A stretch of 64,000 nt of DNA from Gramella sp. KN1008 (GTDB lineage Bacteria; Bacteroidota; Bacteroidia; Flavobacteriales; Flavobacteriaceae), in NCBI RefSeq assembly GCF_004332155.1, contig NZ_SJDV01000009.1:1-64000 (forward strand). Direction: 5' to 3'. Of this stretch, positions 63,247 to 64,000 are shown piece by piece; positions within the stretch are counted from its first letter, which is position 1, and each line of letters starts with the position of its first letter. Made by a program: the position numbers and the translations under genes. The notes beneath the pieces are model-generated. The model was not told where the DNA came from and searched no databases. It saw nothing but the letters and a program-made list of their open reading frames with translations.

Positions 63247-64000
63247 TTATCTCGTAAACAACAATTCTCTGTATTTGGTCAATGGCCAAATTTCATCATC
63301 TACAAGTAACTCAAGCTTATCACAGTGATATCTTATCTCATCAAAGAAAGGCTTTACGTCATCACAATAAGCAAAGGCCTTCTTTTCCACATCTTCTATC
63401 TTATTAGCTACTTTTCTCGCTTCGATCATCGCATTGACCTTGGAGTTTATTGTAGCGATATGAGCTGAAATACTTTCGATGATCTCCAGCTGCTCCTTGG
63501 CATGTCTCGCAAAATCATCAGCATAGATATCTTTAAGTCCGCGTACGTTTCTAATAAGGATATTCTGATATTTGATAGCCGTAGGGATGATATGATTACG
63601 CGCAATATCACCAAGCACACGACCTTCTATCTGTATCCTCATCGCATACTCTTCAAGTTCGATATCATGACGGGCTTCGATTTCCGTCTTGTTCATCACC
63701 TCAAGTTCCTCAAAAAGCTTGATGGTGCTTTTGCTAACCTGAGCTTTGAGTGCCTGCGGCGTGGTCTTATTATTACTTAAACCACGTTTTTCAGCTTCTT
63801 TCTCCCATTCTTCAGAATAGTTATTTCCTTCAAATCGGATCTTTTTCGATTTTTTAATATACTCTCTAAGAACATTGAAGATCGCCTCATCTTTCTTCAT
63901 CTTCTTATCCTTGATGAGTTTATCTACGTCCTTTTTAAAGCTTCTAAGCTGCTTTGCCACAATACTGTTAAGAACGGTCATTGGACCGGCACAGTTAGCA
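63247..64000 (-). CDS. Glutamine synthetase type III, C-terminal part, 5' end outside window
   Basis: The open frame continues to the right edge; codons upstream of the ATG at 63981 read ANCAGP, so the visible ATG is internal and the gene is partial. The 250 visible residues match the GSIII C-terminal helical domain with GPMTVLNSIVAKQL, IARNHIIPTAIKYQNIL and a final WPLTKYRELLFTR. GSIII assimilates ammonium, which fits the P-II/Amt pair in this window. The catalytic part lies beyond the edge. Confidence 0.94.
   Translation of the reverse strand, partial: ANCAGPMTVLNSIVAKQLRSFKKDVDKLIKDKKMKKDEAIFNVLREYIKKSKKIRFEGNNYSEEWEKEAEKRGLSNNKTTPQALKAQVSKSTIKLFEELEVMNKTEIEARHDIELEEYAMRIQIEGRVLGDIARNHIIPTAIKYQNILIRNVRGLKDIYADDFARHAKEQLEIIESISAHIATINSKVNAMIEARKVANKIEDVEKKAFAYCDDVKPFFDEIRYHCDKLELLVDDEIWPLTKYRELLFTR

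Overview
The window is chromosomal DNA of a Flavobacteriaceae bacterium (phylum Bacteroidota), most like the marine Christiangramia/Gramella group. This is inferred from many lineage-typical families (DUF6249, DUF4199, DUF2911, DUF4920, DUF6268, a Lacal_2735-like protein), a long SecA, a type III glutamine synthetase, low GC, little Shine-Dalgarno, and promoters of the Bacteroidota form (TTTG, about 19 nt, TAnnTTTG). No rRNA, tRNA, CRISPR array, prophage or classical insertion sequence was seen.

Layout. 1-6.7 kb: a minus-strand capsule/exopolysaccharide locus running off the left edge (gmd, fcl, Wza-like exporter, Wzc-like tyrosine kinase, glycosyltransferase, DUF6056-like membrane protein). 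7-13 kb: an ABC-F ATPase, a four-helix-bundle (S23) gene bracketed by heptamer repeats, a methyltransferase, and a lipid-linked sugar transfer operon. 13-19 kb: a LolD-like ATPase, a small membrane protein, a PduO-type cobalamin adenosyltransferase, DUF2795 and secA. 19-26 kb: two ECF sigma operons on either side of a repeat-rich stretch with a GIY-YIG nuclease gene. 26-46 kb: Ohr, MeaB, PAP2, MATE, M28 peptidase, PPK2, GNAT, a sigma-54 type response regulator, MscS, a Na+/drug-type ABC exporter, dnaJ/grpE, YceI, ilvE and others. 46-50 kb: fluoride channel and a P-II/Amt/porin nitrogen module. 50-64 kb: MFS, Lrp regulator, fused isobutyryl-CoA mutase IcmF, a BtuF-like protein, pyrF, prfA, purM and the 3' part of glutamine synthetase III at the right edge.

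Themes. Cobalamin use recurs: an adenosyltransferase, MeaB, IcmF and a BtuF-like binding protein are spread over the window. Nitrogen assimilation is represented by P-II, Amt and GSIII.

The least explained signal is repetitive. First, a family of paired hairpin arms (26 or 34 nt, starting GTCAT and ending ATCT) resembles REP/REPIN elements. It forms an exact 131-bp tandem array in which one unit has its short spacer replaced by a complete GIY-YIG nuclease gene; this may be an autonomous element with non-autonomous deletion derivatives. Second, at least six intergenic loci carry tandem repeats of different sequence but always of period 7 bp, one beside the S23 gene and one of almost 18 units between the secA stop codon and its terminator.
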